Shown here: piece after piece, positions 1 to 7,380 of the stretch
How positions within the stretch are numbered: position 1 is the stretch's first letter
Layout of the letters: each line of letters opens with the position of its first letter
Assembly: GCA_900545785.1 (NCBI GenBank)
Contig: URAA01000036.1
Span: forward strand, 1-12,180
Source of the DNA: an uncultured Dialister sp.
GTDB taxonomy: Bacteria > Bacillota > Negativicutes > Veillonellales > Dialisteraceae
Direction of reading: 5' to 3'
Length of the DNA: 12,180 nt
The notes under the pieces: model-generated
Database searches by the model: none
The model's input: the letters and a program-made list of their open reading frames with translations, nothing else
Told to the model about the DNA's origin: nothing
Translations under genes and position numbers: made by a program

Positions 1-899
1 AAAGTAATTAAATCGGCATGTCTGATCGCTTCCAAAGCTTCTCCCACGGCAATCGGCTCTTCCGGAATCGTCGACATATGAAGAATTTTTACTTTCCCCA
101 TCTTTTTTGCTGCATAACAGGCTATTTCCGATTCCCCTTCCACTTCTTTTCCGTCCGACATTTTGGCACGAAGGCGAATTCTTTCTGTCGTAGCGGGGAG
201 AACCTTCCCGCGGATATTCAAAACAGTACTGGCCGTTTCGAGTGCATTCTGTACATTGCCGAATTCCTTCATCAAAGCAGCAAGGAAAAGATTTCCCAAA
301 CTGTGCCCCGATAATTCTCCTTCGCCGCCGAAGCGGTACTGGAAAAGTTGTTCCAACACGGTTTCTTTGTCTGCCAATGCGACTAAGCAGTTTCTTAAAT
401 CACCGGGCGCCACAATATTCATTTCTTCTCTCAGTCTGCCGGAAGATCCGCCGTCATCCGCCACAGTTACAATGGCGGAAATATTGGATGTCCTCTGTTT
501 AAGCCCTCGAAGGAGCATGGACAATCCGTGACCGCCGCCGATCGAAACAATGCGTACACCTCTCGAGAGTTCTATGCGCGATACGATTTGTTTGGAAACT
601 TCTTCCTGATTGGGAACAATTAAAGCAAAAAAGCCTTTGACCAATTTCCGGATGGCATAGAGCATGATGATGATGCCGATCATGATGAGTCCGATTCCTG
701 CGGTCGCCAAAAAAGCGTAGCTGTATGTTCCTGTCAATACATAAAGGAGCCGCAATATTTCTTCTTCCAGCTGTCCGAACACTTGATAGTTCATGATGAG
801 AACGGCGCCGAAAACCAAAATCATCAATCCGATGGAAAAAAGGAGCATCCATCTTTTGATATTCAGCCCCGGATATAGCCACTGGAGGAGCAATTTCAT
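1..899 (-). CDS. yvcK: YvcK/GlmR family protein with N-terminal membrane anchor, 3' end missing
   Basis: The gene runs off the left edge, so 299 codons are present. After a short cytoplasmic start, two hydrophobic segments (about residues 17-38 and 60-82) form a membrane hairpin. The YvcK core begins near residue 115: the GGGHG nucleotide-sugar-binding loop is at 121-125, followed by TVADDGGSSGRLR at 145-157, then the PGDLRNC and GGEGELSGHSLGNL motifs. Family knowledge: YvcK (GlmR, CofD-like fold) binds UDP-GlcNAc and is needed for growth on gluconeogenic carbon; in Bacillus it stimulates glucosamine-6-phosphate synthesis. The ATG shares bases with the rapZ stop (ATGA), so the two genes are co-transcribed and probably translationally coupled. 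The short Bacillus YvcK lacks the membrane hairpin; longer anchored versions exist in other Firmicutes. In many Firmicutes whiA follows, which would lie outside this window. The family assignment is secure. Confidence 0.93.
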   Translation of the reverse strand, partial: MKLLLQWLYPGLNIKRWMLLFSIGLMILVFGAVLIMNYQVFGQLEEEILRLLYVLTGTYSYAFLATAGIGLIMIGIIIMLYAIRKLVKGFFALIVPNQEEVSKQIVSRIELSRGVRIVSIGGGHGLSMLLRGLKQRTSNISAIVTVADDGGSSGRLREEMNIVAPGDLRNCLVALADKETVLEQLFQYRFGGEGELSGHSLGNLFLAALMKEFGNVQNALETASTVLNIRGKVLPATTERIRLRAKMSDGKEVEGESEIACYAAKKMGKVKILHMSTIPEEPIAVGEALEAIRHADLIT

Positions 900-1804
900 T
901 TTTCTTCCTCCTGATCGTCGTCTACATCCCTTGCGATACGGCTTCGATGCAAATCTCTGTGTTCCACATTGACATGGGTATGGGATTCTTTCAGGTGTAG
1001 CCCCAATTCTTCCGTCACAAAAACGGAACGATGCATACCGCCGGTACAGCCGACGGCAATCGTAAACTGTGTTTTGCCCGCATCCCTGAAATGATCCACC
1101 ATGAAATCCATGAAATCAAATAATTTTTTCATGAACTCTTTGGTGACGGGAGAGGCGGAAATGTACTCCGCCACTTCCGGCACCCGCCCCGTCCAATGTT
1201 TATATTTATCTACATAAAAAGGATTTCTTAAAAATCGGACGTCGATGACCATATCGGCATCGATGGGAATTCCATATTTGAAACCAAAAGAAAATACGGT
1301 GATCTGCATTTCCCGTTTTTTATCGGTCGCTCCGAAACGGCTTGCCAGATACTCTTGGAGTTCCGTCGTTTTCATAGCTGTCGTATCAATGATGATATCC
1401 GCTTGGGCGCGAACTCCGGCAAGTACTTTCCGTTCTGCCTGTATCCCTTCTTGAATGCGCATTGTTTTTGCCAAAGGATGCTGGCGGCGGGTTTCCATGT
1501 ACCGTCTGACCAACGCTTCGTCGGAAGCTTCTAAAAATACGACTTCGTGAGGAATTCCTCTTTTTTTCAATTCATCCAGTGCTTGCGGGAGCGCATCAAA
1601 AAAAGAGCCGCCCCGAATATCCGTCACCACTGCCACATGACGGGTATTTGATGTACTTTTCCAACAAAGATCGGCAAAACGGGCAATCAAAACAGGGGGA
1701 AGATTATCTACGCAATAATATCCCATATCCTCCAGTTTTTGCAGAAAGTTTGTTTTTCCCGCACCGCTCATCCCCGTAATAAGAACAAAGCGAAATCGTT
1801 CCAT
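896..1804 (-). CDS. rapZ: RapZ (YvcJ) nucleotide-binding RNase adapter family protein
   Basis: A 302-residue protein of normal family length. The Walker A P-loop GMSGAGK is at residues 11-17, a Walker B-like stretch VVTDIRGG is around 59-66, and the C-terminal domain carries SFGFKYGIP (172-180), VIDVRFLRNP (186-195) and GCTGGMHRS (252-260). Family knowledge: YvcJ hydrolyses GTP; the E. coli homologue RapZ senses glucosamine-6-phosphate through its C-terminal domain and steers RNase E to the small RNA GlmZ. Which activity applies here cannot be read from the sequence. The ATG lies three bases after the HAD gene stop, and its GGGAGG ribosome binding site sits inside the end of that gene. The stop overlaps the yvcK start. 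Pairing with yvcK points to a role in amino-sugar and cell-envelope homeostasis. The very C-terminus is unusually acidic (DVDDDQEEEK). Confidence 0.95.
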   Translation of the reverse strand: MERFRFVLITGMSGAGKTNFLQKLEDMGYYCVDNLPPVLIARFADLCWKSTSNTRHVAVVTDIRGGSFFDALPQALDELKKRGIPHEVVFLEASDEALVRRYMETRRQHPLAKTMRIQEGIQAERKVLAGVRAQADIIIDTTAMKTTELQEYLASRFGATDKKREMQITVFSFGFKYGIPIDADMVIDVRFLRNPFYVDKYKHWTGRVPEVAEYISASPVTKEFMKKLFDFMDFMVDHFRDAGKTQFTIAVGCTGGMHRSVFVTEELGLHLKESHTHVNVEHRDLHRSRIARDVDDDQEEEK

Positions 1805-1807
1805 TTC

Positions 1808-2617
1808 TCAGCCTCCCAACACATATTTTTCAATGGCTTTTGCAACTCCGTCATTATTATTTGAATCGGTAATAAATTTTGCCGCCGCTTTCGCCGATGC
1901 ATGGCCGTTTTCCACGGCAAAAGACCAAGGCGTCAGATTAAACATGGAAATATCATTGTCCCCGTTTCCTATCGTCATCAATGACTCCTCCGGAATATTC
2001 CAAGATTTGCACAATTCCGACAGTGCACTTCCTTTGGATACTCCTTTGGTATTAATTTCAAAAAATTCCGGCTTCGATTTTACTTGGTTCGTCAGTGCGC
2101 CGTATTTTTCGGAAAGAACGGTTTCCGCCTCTTTCATGACTTTTTTATCATAATCAAACACCAGAATTTTCGTCGGTTCTTTTTTCAATTTCCAAAAATC
2201 ATCGCCCGTCACACGGGCTTTGATTCCGCATTGCTTTTCATAAATTCCCGTTCTTTCATCACGGAAAGGCATATATACTTCGTCGTCTATATAAGTATGC
2301 ATGTACCAGCCGTGTTCGCGTCCCGTATCTAAAACAGACTGTGCCAATTCAAGGGGAAGCGTAATGTGGCGAAGCACTTTTCCGCTTTCGCACATTCCGA
2401 CAAAAGCTCCGGTGTAACAAATAAGAGGCACATCGCCGAGACCGATCGCCTTTCCCCATGGGCGGGCTGCCTGAAACATCCGCCCCGTGGCAATAACTAT
2501 GGGTATTCCTTTTTCCATCGTACGGTAAAGAACATCTTTCGTATAATCGGAAACGGAAATATCATCATGAAGCAGCGTATCATCCAAATCAATGGCAATC
2601 ATTCTGACGGGAGACAT
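1808..2617 (-). CDS. Cof-type HAD-superfamily (class IIB) phosphatase
   Basis: A 269-residue protein with the HAD nucleophile motif DLDDT at residues 10-14 (Asp10 nucleophile, Asp12 acid/base). A motif II Thr lies in IVIATGR, a conserved Lys in NTKGVSKGSAL, and the motif IV metal site is GNGDNDISMF. The cap between motifs II and III is of the C2B kind, as in Cof/YidA phosphatases that hydrolyse sugar phosphates or nucleotides such as FMN or PLP; the substrate cannot be told from the sequence. An in-frame ATG 54 bases upstream (2671) is possible, but the start at 2617 has AGGAGG five bases before it and places the nucleophile at the usual distance from the N-terminus, so I chose 2617. It is the first gene of the operon with rapZ and yvcK; the gap to rapZ is three bases. 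Confidence 0.92.
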   Translation of the reverse strand: MSPVRMIAIDLDDTLLHDDISVSDYTKDVLYRTMEKGIPIVIATGRMFQAARPWGKAIGLGDVPLICYTGAFVGMCESGKVLRHITLPLELAQSVLDTGREHGWYMHTYIDDEVYMPFRDERTGIYEKQCGIKARVTGDDFWKLKKEPTKILVFDYDKKVMKEAETVLSEKYGALTNQVKSKPEFFEINTKGVSKGSALSELCKSWNIPEESLMTIGNGDNDISMFNLTPWSFAVENGHASAKAAAKFITDSNNNDGVAKAIEKYVLGG

Positions 2618-2685
2618 ATTTTCCTCCTGAAAACTATTTATATTTAATTCATCCGATTCATTGAAGCTCATTTTATTACAATTAA

Positions 2686-2694
2686 ATTATATCA
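2686..2694 (-). promoter_or_regulatory. Extended -10 promoter of the HAD-rapZ-yvcK operon
   Basis: Read on the minus strand, TGATATAAT fits the extended -10 consensus TGnTATAAT. No good -35 is seen because the space upstream is occupied by the truA terminator stem. Transcription would begin near 2679, leaving a leader of about 60 bases. It lies immediately after the T-tract of the truA terminator. Confidence 0.55.
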
Positions 2695-2704
2695 CAAAAA
2701 AGAA

Positions 2705-2741
2705 ACGCCCGAATCCGTGTAACCTTTATGAATTCGGGCGT
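2705..2741 (-). terminator. Rho-independent terminator of truA
   Basis: A perfect 10-bp stem, ACGCCCGAAT (2705-2714) with ATTCGGGCGT (2732-2741), lies six bases beyond the truA stop. On the minus strand it is followed by TTTCTTTTTT. It insulates truA from the downstream operon. Confidence 0.85.
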
Positions 2742-2746
2742 TTTAT

Positions 2747-3487
2747 TTATTTTTTATAACGGACAAAAGCAAGGGTCAATCCTTGAGGCGGCGCTGTAAA
2801 TCCTGCCGCTTCCCTGTTTAAAGCTTTGAAAATCAAAGGAATCTCTTCCGGTTTTTTCTTTCCTTCCCCTATTTCTACCAAAGTACCCGTGATGATCCGG
2901 ACCATTCCCTGCAAAAATCCGTCTCCTCTGAAAACCAGATGCAATTCCCCTTCCATTTCTTTCACGTCAAGAGAATAAATTGTCCTCACTTTTGATTTTT
3001 TCATTCTTTTATTTCCGCAGAAGGATGTAAAATCAAAAGTACCGATAAAACGGGCCGCACCTTCTTTCATGGCAGCCGCATCCAAAGTTTTTCCGTATTG
3101 CCAGACAAAACGGCGGTCAAATACATTTTTATGAAAATCGGTTCGGATGCGATAAATATATTCTTTTTCCATTGCGTCAAAACGGCTGTGAAAATTTTCT
3201 TCCGTTTTTTCCATTTCACAAATATTGATGGTATCGGGGAGGATTTCATTCAGCTCTCTTTCCAATACGAAAGGATTTTTTTCTTTTTGCAGATGAAAAT
3301 TGGCTCTCTGGCCGGAAGCATGCACTCCGCTGTCCGTCCTGCCTGCGCCGATGACATTGACTTTTTCTCCCGTTATCTTTTCAACGGCTTTTTCCAGTTT
3401 GCCTTGTATCGTTTCTTCCGTATGATTCTGTTTCTGCCAGCCTTCATAATTTGTGCCGTCATACTGAACCAAGCAGCGATAATTCAT
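2747..3487 (-). CDS. truA: tRNA pseudouridine(38-40) synthase TruA
   Basis: A 246-residue protein of usual bacterial length. It isomerises uridines 38-40 in the anticodon arm of tRNAs to pseudouridine. The catalytic Asp is D52 in the hallmark motif GAGRTDSGVHASGQ (47-60). Other family signatures are LVQYDGTNYEGWQKQ at the N-terminus, FTSFCGN in the middle and GDGFLQGMVRIITGTL toward the C-terminus. The ATG follows a purine-rich GAAGGGG site. The gene has its own promoter (3518-3546) and terminator (2705-2741), so it seems monocistronic. It is divergent from the exported-protein gene at 3638. Confidence 0.97.
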   Translation of the reverse strand: MNYRCLVQYDGTNYEGWQKQNHTEETIQGKLEKAVEKITGEKVNVIGAGRTDSGVHASGQRANFHLQKEKNPFVLERELNEILPDTINICEMEKTEENFHSRFDAMEKEYIYRIRTDFHKNVFDRRFVWQYGKTLDAAAMKEGAARFIGTFDFTSFCGNKRMKKSKVRTIYSLDVKEMEGELHLVFRGDGFLQGMVRIITGTLVEIGEGKKKPEEIPLIFKALNREAAGFTAPPQGLTLAFVRYKK

Positions 3488-3517
3488 TTTTTCCCCTTCT
3501 TTTCTCTTGCTGACTGT

Positions 3518-3546
3518 ATTCTACCTTCTCCTTATTTCACCGTCAA
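3518..3546 (-). promoter_or_regulatory. Sigma-A-type promoter of truA
   Basis: On the minus strand, TTGACG (3546-3541) and TAGAAT (3523-3518) are separated by exactly 17 bases. Each hexamer matches consensus at five of six positions. The predicted start near 3511 gives a leader of about 24 bases. Confidence 0.8.
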
Positions 3547-3576
3547 ACCCAAGTTTTCCTGTGTTTTTATCAAATA

Positions 3577-3585
3577 TGCTATAAT
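3577..3585 (+). promoter_or_regulatory. Extended -10 promoter for the exported protein/aminopeptidase pair
   Basis: TGCTATAAT is a perfect extended -10. A -35 is poor (TTCCTG-like, 18 bases upstream). The predicted transcript starts near 3592, about 46 bases before the ATG at 3638. It lies back to back with the truA promoter. Confidence 0.65.
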
Positions 3586-3637
3586 ACAGACAGTTTTAAT
3601 ATAATAAGAATTAAAATTCTGAAAGCGAGTGACTTCC

Positions 3638-4021
3638 ATGAAAAAATTATTAATCGCTCTCGGCACCGCTGCCGTACTTTCTACCATGACAATGTCTGTT
3701 TCCGCAGAAAAACTCTGGAAATATAATGATGTTCTCACGATAGACTTAGATGAAACCAGTTACAGAAAAACCACTGACGGTCATGAAATTCTCGAATTTG
3801 TCGCTGTGGAAAAACTGGCTGACGGAACCACCACATACACTTATGTATATGACAGAACCGCCGGTACCATTCAGGTAAAAGAAATGGAAAAGAACACAAA
3901 GAAACTTCACTATAAGAGCAACTTCTCTCCCGCTTCCGTGAATTCTTCCAATCCGGTCATTCGTGAACGGGCAAAAATGGCGGAAGATGTCTATCAGAGA
4001 AAAGTAAATAAAGTTAAATAA
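3638..4021 (+). CDS. Small exported protein of unknown function
   Basis: A 127-residue protein. Residues 1-23 form a classic Sec signal peptide: MKK, a hydrophobic stretch, then an SPase I site after VSA. No lipobox cysteine is present and the mature part has no cysteine at all. The mature region of about 104 residues is hydrophilic, with Thr/Tyr-rich strand-like segments (GTTTYTYVYDRTAGTIQV) and a lysine-rich helix at the end (RAKMAEDVYQRKVNKVK). I do not recognise a domain. A GTG nine bases upstream (3629) is in frame, but the ATG gives the better signal peptide. The ribosome binding site is weak. The gene is driven by the extended -10 at 3577 and is followed two bases after its stop by the M18 peptidase gene, so the two are probably co-transcribed although one product is exported and the other is expected in the cytoplasm. 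Confidence 0.8.
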   Translation: MKKLLIALGTAAVLSTMTMSVSAEKLWKYNDVLTIDLDETSYRKTTDGHEILEFVAVEKLADGTTTYTYVYDRTAGTIQVKEMEKNTKKLHYKSNFSPASVNSSNPVIRERAKMAEDVYQRKVNKVK

Positions 4022-4023
4022 TC

Positions 4024-5298
4024 ATGAACGGTTCTTACGAAGAAATCAATCGGGATTTACTGCATTTTATCGATGTATCTCCCTCTGTTTTCCATGTCGT
4101 ACTCCATATGAAAACCGCTCTATCCTATGCGGGTTTTACTGAAATTCATGAAACAGATCTTTGGAAAATCGAACGGGGCGGAAAATATGTGGTCACCCGG
4201 AACGGATCGGCTTTGATCGCTTTTACCGTTCCCGAAGAGGGCGGCACTTCTTTTAAAATCACCGCCGCTCATTGTGATTCTCCCACTTTCAAAATCAAAG
4301 AAAACCCCGAAATCAGAGACGGAAATTATTGCCGCCTCAACGTGGAAGGATACGGCGGTATGATCATGAGCACTTGGCTCGACAGGCCTCTTTCCGCAGC
4401 AGGCCGCGTGATGGTCCGTGAAAACGGACGGATTCTTTCAAAGCCGGTGTCTCTCGACAAGACGGTACTGATCATTCCGTCTCTTGCCATCCACATGGAC
4501 AGAAATGTAAACAGCGGACATGCATGGAATATTCAGAAAGATTTGCTCCCTCTCTACGCCACCGCCGATGATAAAACACCTTTCATGGAACTCATCGCAA
4601 AAGCGGCCCGGGTGGATACGGAAGATATCCTCGCCCATGATTTATATCTTTATTCCCGCGTTTCCGGTACTCTTTGGGGCAACCGCCATGAATTTATTTC
4701 TTCTCCCCGCCTCGATGATCTTCAGTGTGCTTTTGCAGCTTTCCGCGGATTTGCCGAAGGAAAGAAAGAAAAGAGCATTTCCGTTTATGCCCTCTTTGAT
4801 AACGAAGAAGTGGGCAGCGGCACCGCCCAAGGAGCAGGTTCGACTTTTCTTTTCAATACGCTCCATCGTCTTTCCCGATCCCTCGGATACGGCTATGATG
4901 AAACGGAAGCCATGATCGCCGGAAGTTTTATGATTTCTGCCGATAATGCCCATGCGGTTCATCCCAATCATCCCGAATATGCCGATCCGATCAATGCGCC
5001 TGTGTTAAACGAGGGTATCGTCTTAAAATTCAGTGCCCGTCAAAGCTATTCTACCGACGGATATTCCGCCGCCGTCTTCCGCGATTTGTGTAAAAAAGCA
5101 GATGTACCGGTCCAAAGTTTCACCAACAGGAGCGATATGATCGGCGGTTCTACTTTGGGAAATATTTCCGGCACAAAAGTAGCCGTTCCCACAGCGGATA
5201 TCGGACTTCCCCAACTCTCCATGCATTCGTCTTATGAAACGGCCGGTGCAAAAGATACGGAATATTTGGTCAAAGCAGTTTCTCTTTATTATGAATAA
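4024..5298 (+). CDS. M18 family metallo-aminopeptidase
   Basis: A 424-residue zinc aminopeptidase of clan MH, family M18, which removes N-terminal residues (often acidic or neutral) from peptides in the cytoplasm. Expected metal and catalytic residues are in place: H83 and D85 in AAHCDSP, D231 in SPRLDD, E261/E262 in FDNEEVGS, D307 in SADNAHAVHPN and H401 in SMHSSYETAG. The insertion between H83 and D231 contains the usual regulatory segment (PSLAIHMDR, NVNSGHAWNIQKD). Length is normal. There is no convincing Shine-Dalgarno sequence before the ATG; the upstream stop TAA is only two bases away, so translation probably relies on coupling to the preceding gene. A bidirectional terminator follows directly. 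Confidence 0.94.
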   Translation: MNGSYEEINRDLLHFIDVSPSVFHVVLHMKTALSYAGFTEIHETDLWKIERGGKYVVTRNGSALIAFTVPEEGGTSFKITAAHCDSPTFKIKENPEIRDGNYCRLNVEGYGGMIMSTWLDRPLSAAGRVMVRENGRILSKPVSLDKTVLIIPSLAIHMDRNVNSGHAWNIQKDLLPLYATADDKTPFMELIAKAARVDTEDILAHDLYLYSRVSGTLWGNRHEFISSPRLDDLQCAFAAFRGFAEGKKEKSISVYALFDNEEVGSGTAQGAGSTFLFNTLHRLSRSLGYGYDETEAMIAGSFMISADNAHAVHPNHPEYADPINAPVLNEGIVLKFSARQSYSTDGYSAAVFRDLCKKADVPVQSFTNRSDMIGGSTLGNISGTKVAVPTADIGLPQLSMHSSYETAGAKDTEYLVKAVSLYYE

Positions 5299-5300
5299 TA

Positions 5301-5338
5301 AAAAAGCGTGTTCCTCCGTGAAGAAGAATACGCTTTTT
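5301..5338. terminator. Bidirectional terminator between convergent genes
   Basis: A 13-bp stem (5301-5313 with 5326-5338, one G-T pair) has AAAAA on one flank and TTTTT on the other, so it can serve both the aminopeptidase on the plus strand and the exported-protein gene on the minus strand, which ends at 5346. Confidence 0.85.
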
Positions 5339-5345
5339 GTTTGCT

Positions 5346-5849
5346 TTAATCATCCTTATAAAGATGTTCCGTCATATCCACAAGACTGTCACTCAAGAGT
5401 CGGAGAAATTCTCCCTGTTCCATATTTTCACCGGTTGCGGAAAATACATAGTCTCCTTCTTTCCAGCGGGCCGCCCAGCTGTCTTTAGAAAGAGCGGCAA
5501 AAAATATGGATGTATCTCCTATTTGAAGTTTTTTCCAATTTGCACCGTGGATACCGCTGATATCATGAGTTCCTACATCAGAAATTTCTGCCGTACGAAT
5601 CGTCAATTCAGATCCCTTGTCATTCTTATAACGGATATCCCCGATATTTCTGCTGATGGCAGCCATGTAATAACTGCGATATCCCGTTATCTGCGGAAGA
5701 TACAAAGGATTAAAATCAAGAATTTCCGACATTTCCTGATAAGACTGATATTCCACCATAGGATTGGGCATCCCGATCATCGGTTCCTTTGCTTCTGCAA
5801 AACCGGAAACCGCGAGAAGAGCTGCCGCTAAAATGATTTCTTTTTTCAT
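5346..5849 (-). CDS. Exported protein of unknown function (weak resemblance to DUF4367-like proteins)
   Basis: A 167-residue protein. Residues 1-20 form a Sec signal peptide ending AEA, with no lipobox. The mature part has a PLYLPQITGYRSYYM region and a C-terminal stretch WKEGDYVFSATGENMEQGEFLRLL. The latter resembles the closing strand-helix of DUF4367/RseB-like periplasmic or surface proteins, where a beta sheet ends in a 'sensation of function then helix' pattern; this is pattern memory, not a search. The start at 5849 was chosen over an in-frame ATG at 5900 because GGAAGGTG lies five bases before it and the product then begins with the signal peptide. It has its own promoter (5872-5900) and is divergent from the TetR gene, with a palindrome between, so the regulator may control it. 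Function is unknown. Confidence 0.82.
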   Translation of the reverse strand: MKKEIILAAALLAVSGFAEAKEPMIGMPNPMVEYQSYQEMSEILDFNPLYLPQITGYRSYYMAAISRNIGDIRYKNDKGSELTIRTAEISDVGTHDISGIHGANWKKLQIGDTSIFFAALSKDSWAARWKEGDYVFSATGENMEQGEFLRLLSDSLVDMTEHLYKDD

Positions 5850-5871
5850 GATTTCACCTTCCTTTCTTTTT

Positions 5872-5900
5872 ATTATATCGATAAATTTAAAATCATGCAA
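5872..5900 (-). promoter_or_regulatory. Promoter of the exported-protein gene
   Basis: On the minus strand, TTGCAT (5900-5895) and TATAAT (5877-5872) are 17 bases apart. The -10 is perfect and the -35 matches three of six. The start near 5865 gives a very short leader carrying the ribosome binding site. Confidence 0.65.
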
Positions 5901-5911
5901 AGGTCCCTTTG
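5898..5911. promoter_or_regulatory. 14-bp palindrome, candidate TetR operator
   Basis: CAAAGG and CCTTTG arms flank a two-base centre. The palindrome overlaps the -35 of the minus-strand promoter and lies about 100 bases before the TetR start in the divergent spacer. Location and size suit an operator for the adjacent regulator, but only one copy is seen, so this is inference. Confidence 0.4.
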
Positions 5912-6013
5912 GGCTACTCTATGATAATATAAAAAAACATGGTACTATATTCAATACAACATGACTGTACCGTTATAAATAAGGACAACTTCTTTTCAGA
6001 AAGGCAATTTATC

Positions 6014-6577
6014 ATGGACAGACGGCAGCAAAAAACAAGAATGGCTATATTCAGTGCCTTCGGTTCTCTTTTATCGGAAAAACCCTATTCTCAGATCACC
6101 ATACAGGCCATTATAGACAGAGCCGATATAGGACGAAGCACCTTTTATTCTCATTTCCAGACAAAAGATGATCTTTTAAGTGTCATGTGTATGGATCTTT
6201 TCCAACATATCATCGACGGCGTGATGAATCATGATCTGCCGACGGACCATCACATGGCTCCCGGTGTTCCCGATCCGGTTTTCTGCCATATTTTGCAGCA
6301 TATCGAATCCAATTCTTATCATGTAAGAGATCTGCTCCTTTCAGAAAGCAGCGATATTTTTCTAAAATATTTTAAGCAAAGTCTGAACGGGCTGATTCAA
6401 TCTTATGTGCTCCGGTCGCCGGAACACAGAGAATCAAAAATCCCTGATGAATTTTTATTAAACCATATATCCGGCAGCTTCGTCGAAATGGTCCAGTGGT
6501 GGGTGAAAAATCGTATGAAATACACACCGGAAGAACTGGATTCTTACTTTCGTGCCGTTATTTATCCGATAATCTGA
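6014..6577 (+). CDS. TetR/AcrR-family transcriptional regulator
   Basis: A 187-residue protein. The N-terminal DNA-binding domain has the TetR helix-turn-helix at about residues 29-48 (TIQAIIDRADIGRSTFYSHF), followed by the typical FQTKDDLL. The C-terminal ligand domain contains SGSFVEMVQWWVKN and an ending like the TetR_C_8/DhaS-type domain; the effector is unknown. An in-frame ATG at 5939 exists, but the start at 6014 is preceded by AGAAAGG and gives the normal N-terminal length. The LRAT-like gene starts one base after its stop, so both form one unit, and the regulator probably controls that unit or the divergent exported-protein gene. I see no clear promoter on the plus strand; TATGAT near 5919 is a possible -10 without a good -35. 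Confidence 0.92.
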   Translation: MDRRQQKTRMAIFSAFGSLLSEKPYSQITIQAIIDRADIGRSTFYSHFQTKDDLLSVMCMDLFQHIIDGVMNHDLPTDHHMAPGVPDPVFCHILQHIESNSYHVRDLLLSESSDIFLKYFKQSLNGLIQSYVLRSPEHRESKIPDEFLLNHISGSFVEMVQWWVKNRMKYTPEELDSYFRAVIYPII

Positions 6578-6578
6578 A

Positions 6579-7301
6579 ATGAAAATGAAGAAAAAACTGT
6601 TCCCACCCTCCACAGGCCTGACAAACAAAGAGGCAAATCAGCTTTTATCCCGATTTGTCCGATTCTTTTCCATGGTTCTTTATCCTGTTTTTATCGTCTT
6701 TAATTTTTTTGTTTCAAGAATAAGAGATATTTTTGATCTGGAACCGGAAAAGGAAGAACTGATTCCTGCCAAACCGGGAGATGTCATTTGTGTCCACCGG
6801 ATCGGATTTGAACATTTCGGTGTTTATATCGGAGATGACCGGGTTATTCATTATGATATCGATCCGCAGCAGGATTTCAAAATTTGTATTCACGAAGCGC
6901 CGTTAAAACAATTTCTTAACGGCATGGATATCTACTACACCTGTTATTTCCCCGCTGTTTACGGAGTGCCTACGGAAAACATGGAGTATTCCGGTTTTAA
7001 AAAACTGATGGAACATCCGGAGCGGTCCGATCAATTTTGGAATTATTTAAAAGCTGTCAAATATCATTTATATACGCCGGAAGAAACCATCGCACGGGCA
7101 AAAAGCCGCCTCGGAGAATCCGACTATCATCTGATCGTCAATAACTGCGAGCATTTCGCCATCTGGTGCAAAACGGGCATTTCAGAATCTCACCAGATCG
7201 GGGGCCTTCTTGATACGCTAATGATGACCGACATGAAAGGATCGGTTCTTGAAATGTCCGCCTCCATGGCAGGAGAAAAGATCGTTCCTTCTAAAAGATA
7301 A
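6579..7301 (+). CDS. LRAT/NC-domain (NlpC/P60-like) membrane-linked protein
   Basis: A 240-residue protein. Residues 26-45 form a hydrophobic segment, probably one membrane span or a membrane-associated helix. The catalytic domain (about 61-205) is of the LRAT type, a permuted papain-like fold: PAKPGDVICVHR opens it, HFGVYIG gives the first His (H79), VIHYD the second (H91), and NNCEHFA the catalytic Cys (C190). The triad therefore appears intact. Family knowledge: members are thiol acyltransferases or phospholipases in animals; bacterial ones are mostly uncharacterised, so the substrate (lipid acyl group or peptide) is not known here. Two start codons lie close together (ATG AAA ATG) and no Shine-Dalgarno sequence is visible. 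The TetR stop is one base upstream, so translational coupling is likely. The C-terminal 35 residues show no recognisable motif. Confidence 0.85.
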   Translation: MKMKKKLFPPSTGLTNKEANQLLSRFVRFFSMVLYPVFIVFNFFVSRIRDIFDLEPEKEELIPAKPGDVICVHRIGFEHFGVYIGDDRVIHYDIDPQQDFKICIHEAPLKQFLNGMDIYYTCYFPAVYGVPTENMEYSGFKKLMEHPERSDQFWNYLKAVKYHLYTPEETIARAKSRLGESDYHLIVNNCEHFAIWCKTGISESHQIGGLLDTLMMTDMKGSVLEMSASMAGEKIVPSKR

Positions 7302-7356
7302 AAGGACTGCCTTTTCAGACAATCCTTCCATACAATCGTTCTCTGTTTTTCCACGG

Positions 7357-7380
7357 ATCCTGCTTATGCAGGATTTTTTT
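7357..7380 (+). terminator. Rho-independent terminator after the TetR/LRAT unit
   Basis: A perfect 7-bp stem ATCCTGC/GCAGGAT with TTAT loop is followed by six T residues. It is 55 bases beyond the LRAT stop. Confidence 0.85.

Noticed and set aside
499..882. 127-codon minus-strand ORF near the left edge
   Set aside because: Wrong frame over yvcK. The frame starting at 899 encodes the conserved YvcK motifs, while this one is a His/Arg-rich shadow.
3098..3604. 168-codon plus-strand ORF opposite truA
   Set aside because: It lies antisense to a clear truA, is rich in Phe/Ile from the complement of Lys codons, and no start signals are seen.
5941..5972. GGTAC/GTACC inverted repeat before the TetR gene
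   Set aside because: The five-base arms are 22 bases apart and do not extend, so it is a weaker operator candidate than the palindrome at 5898-5911.
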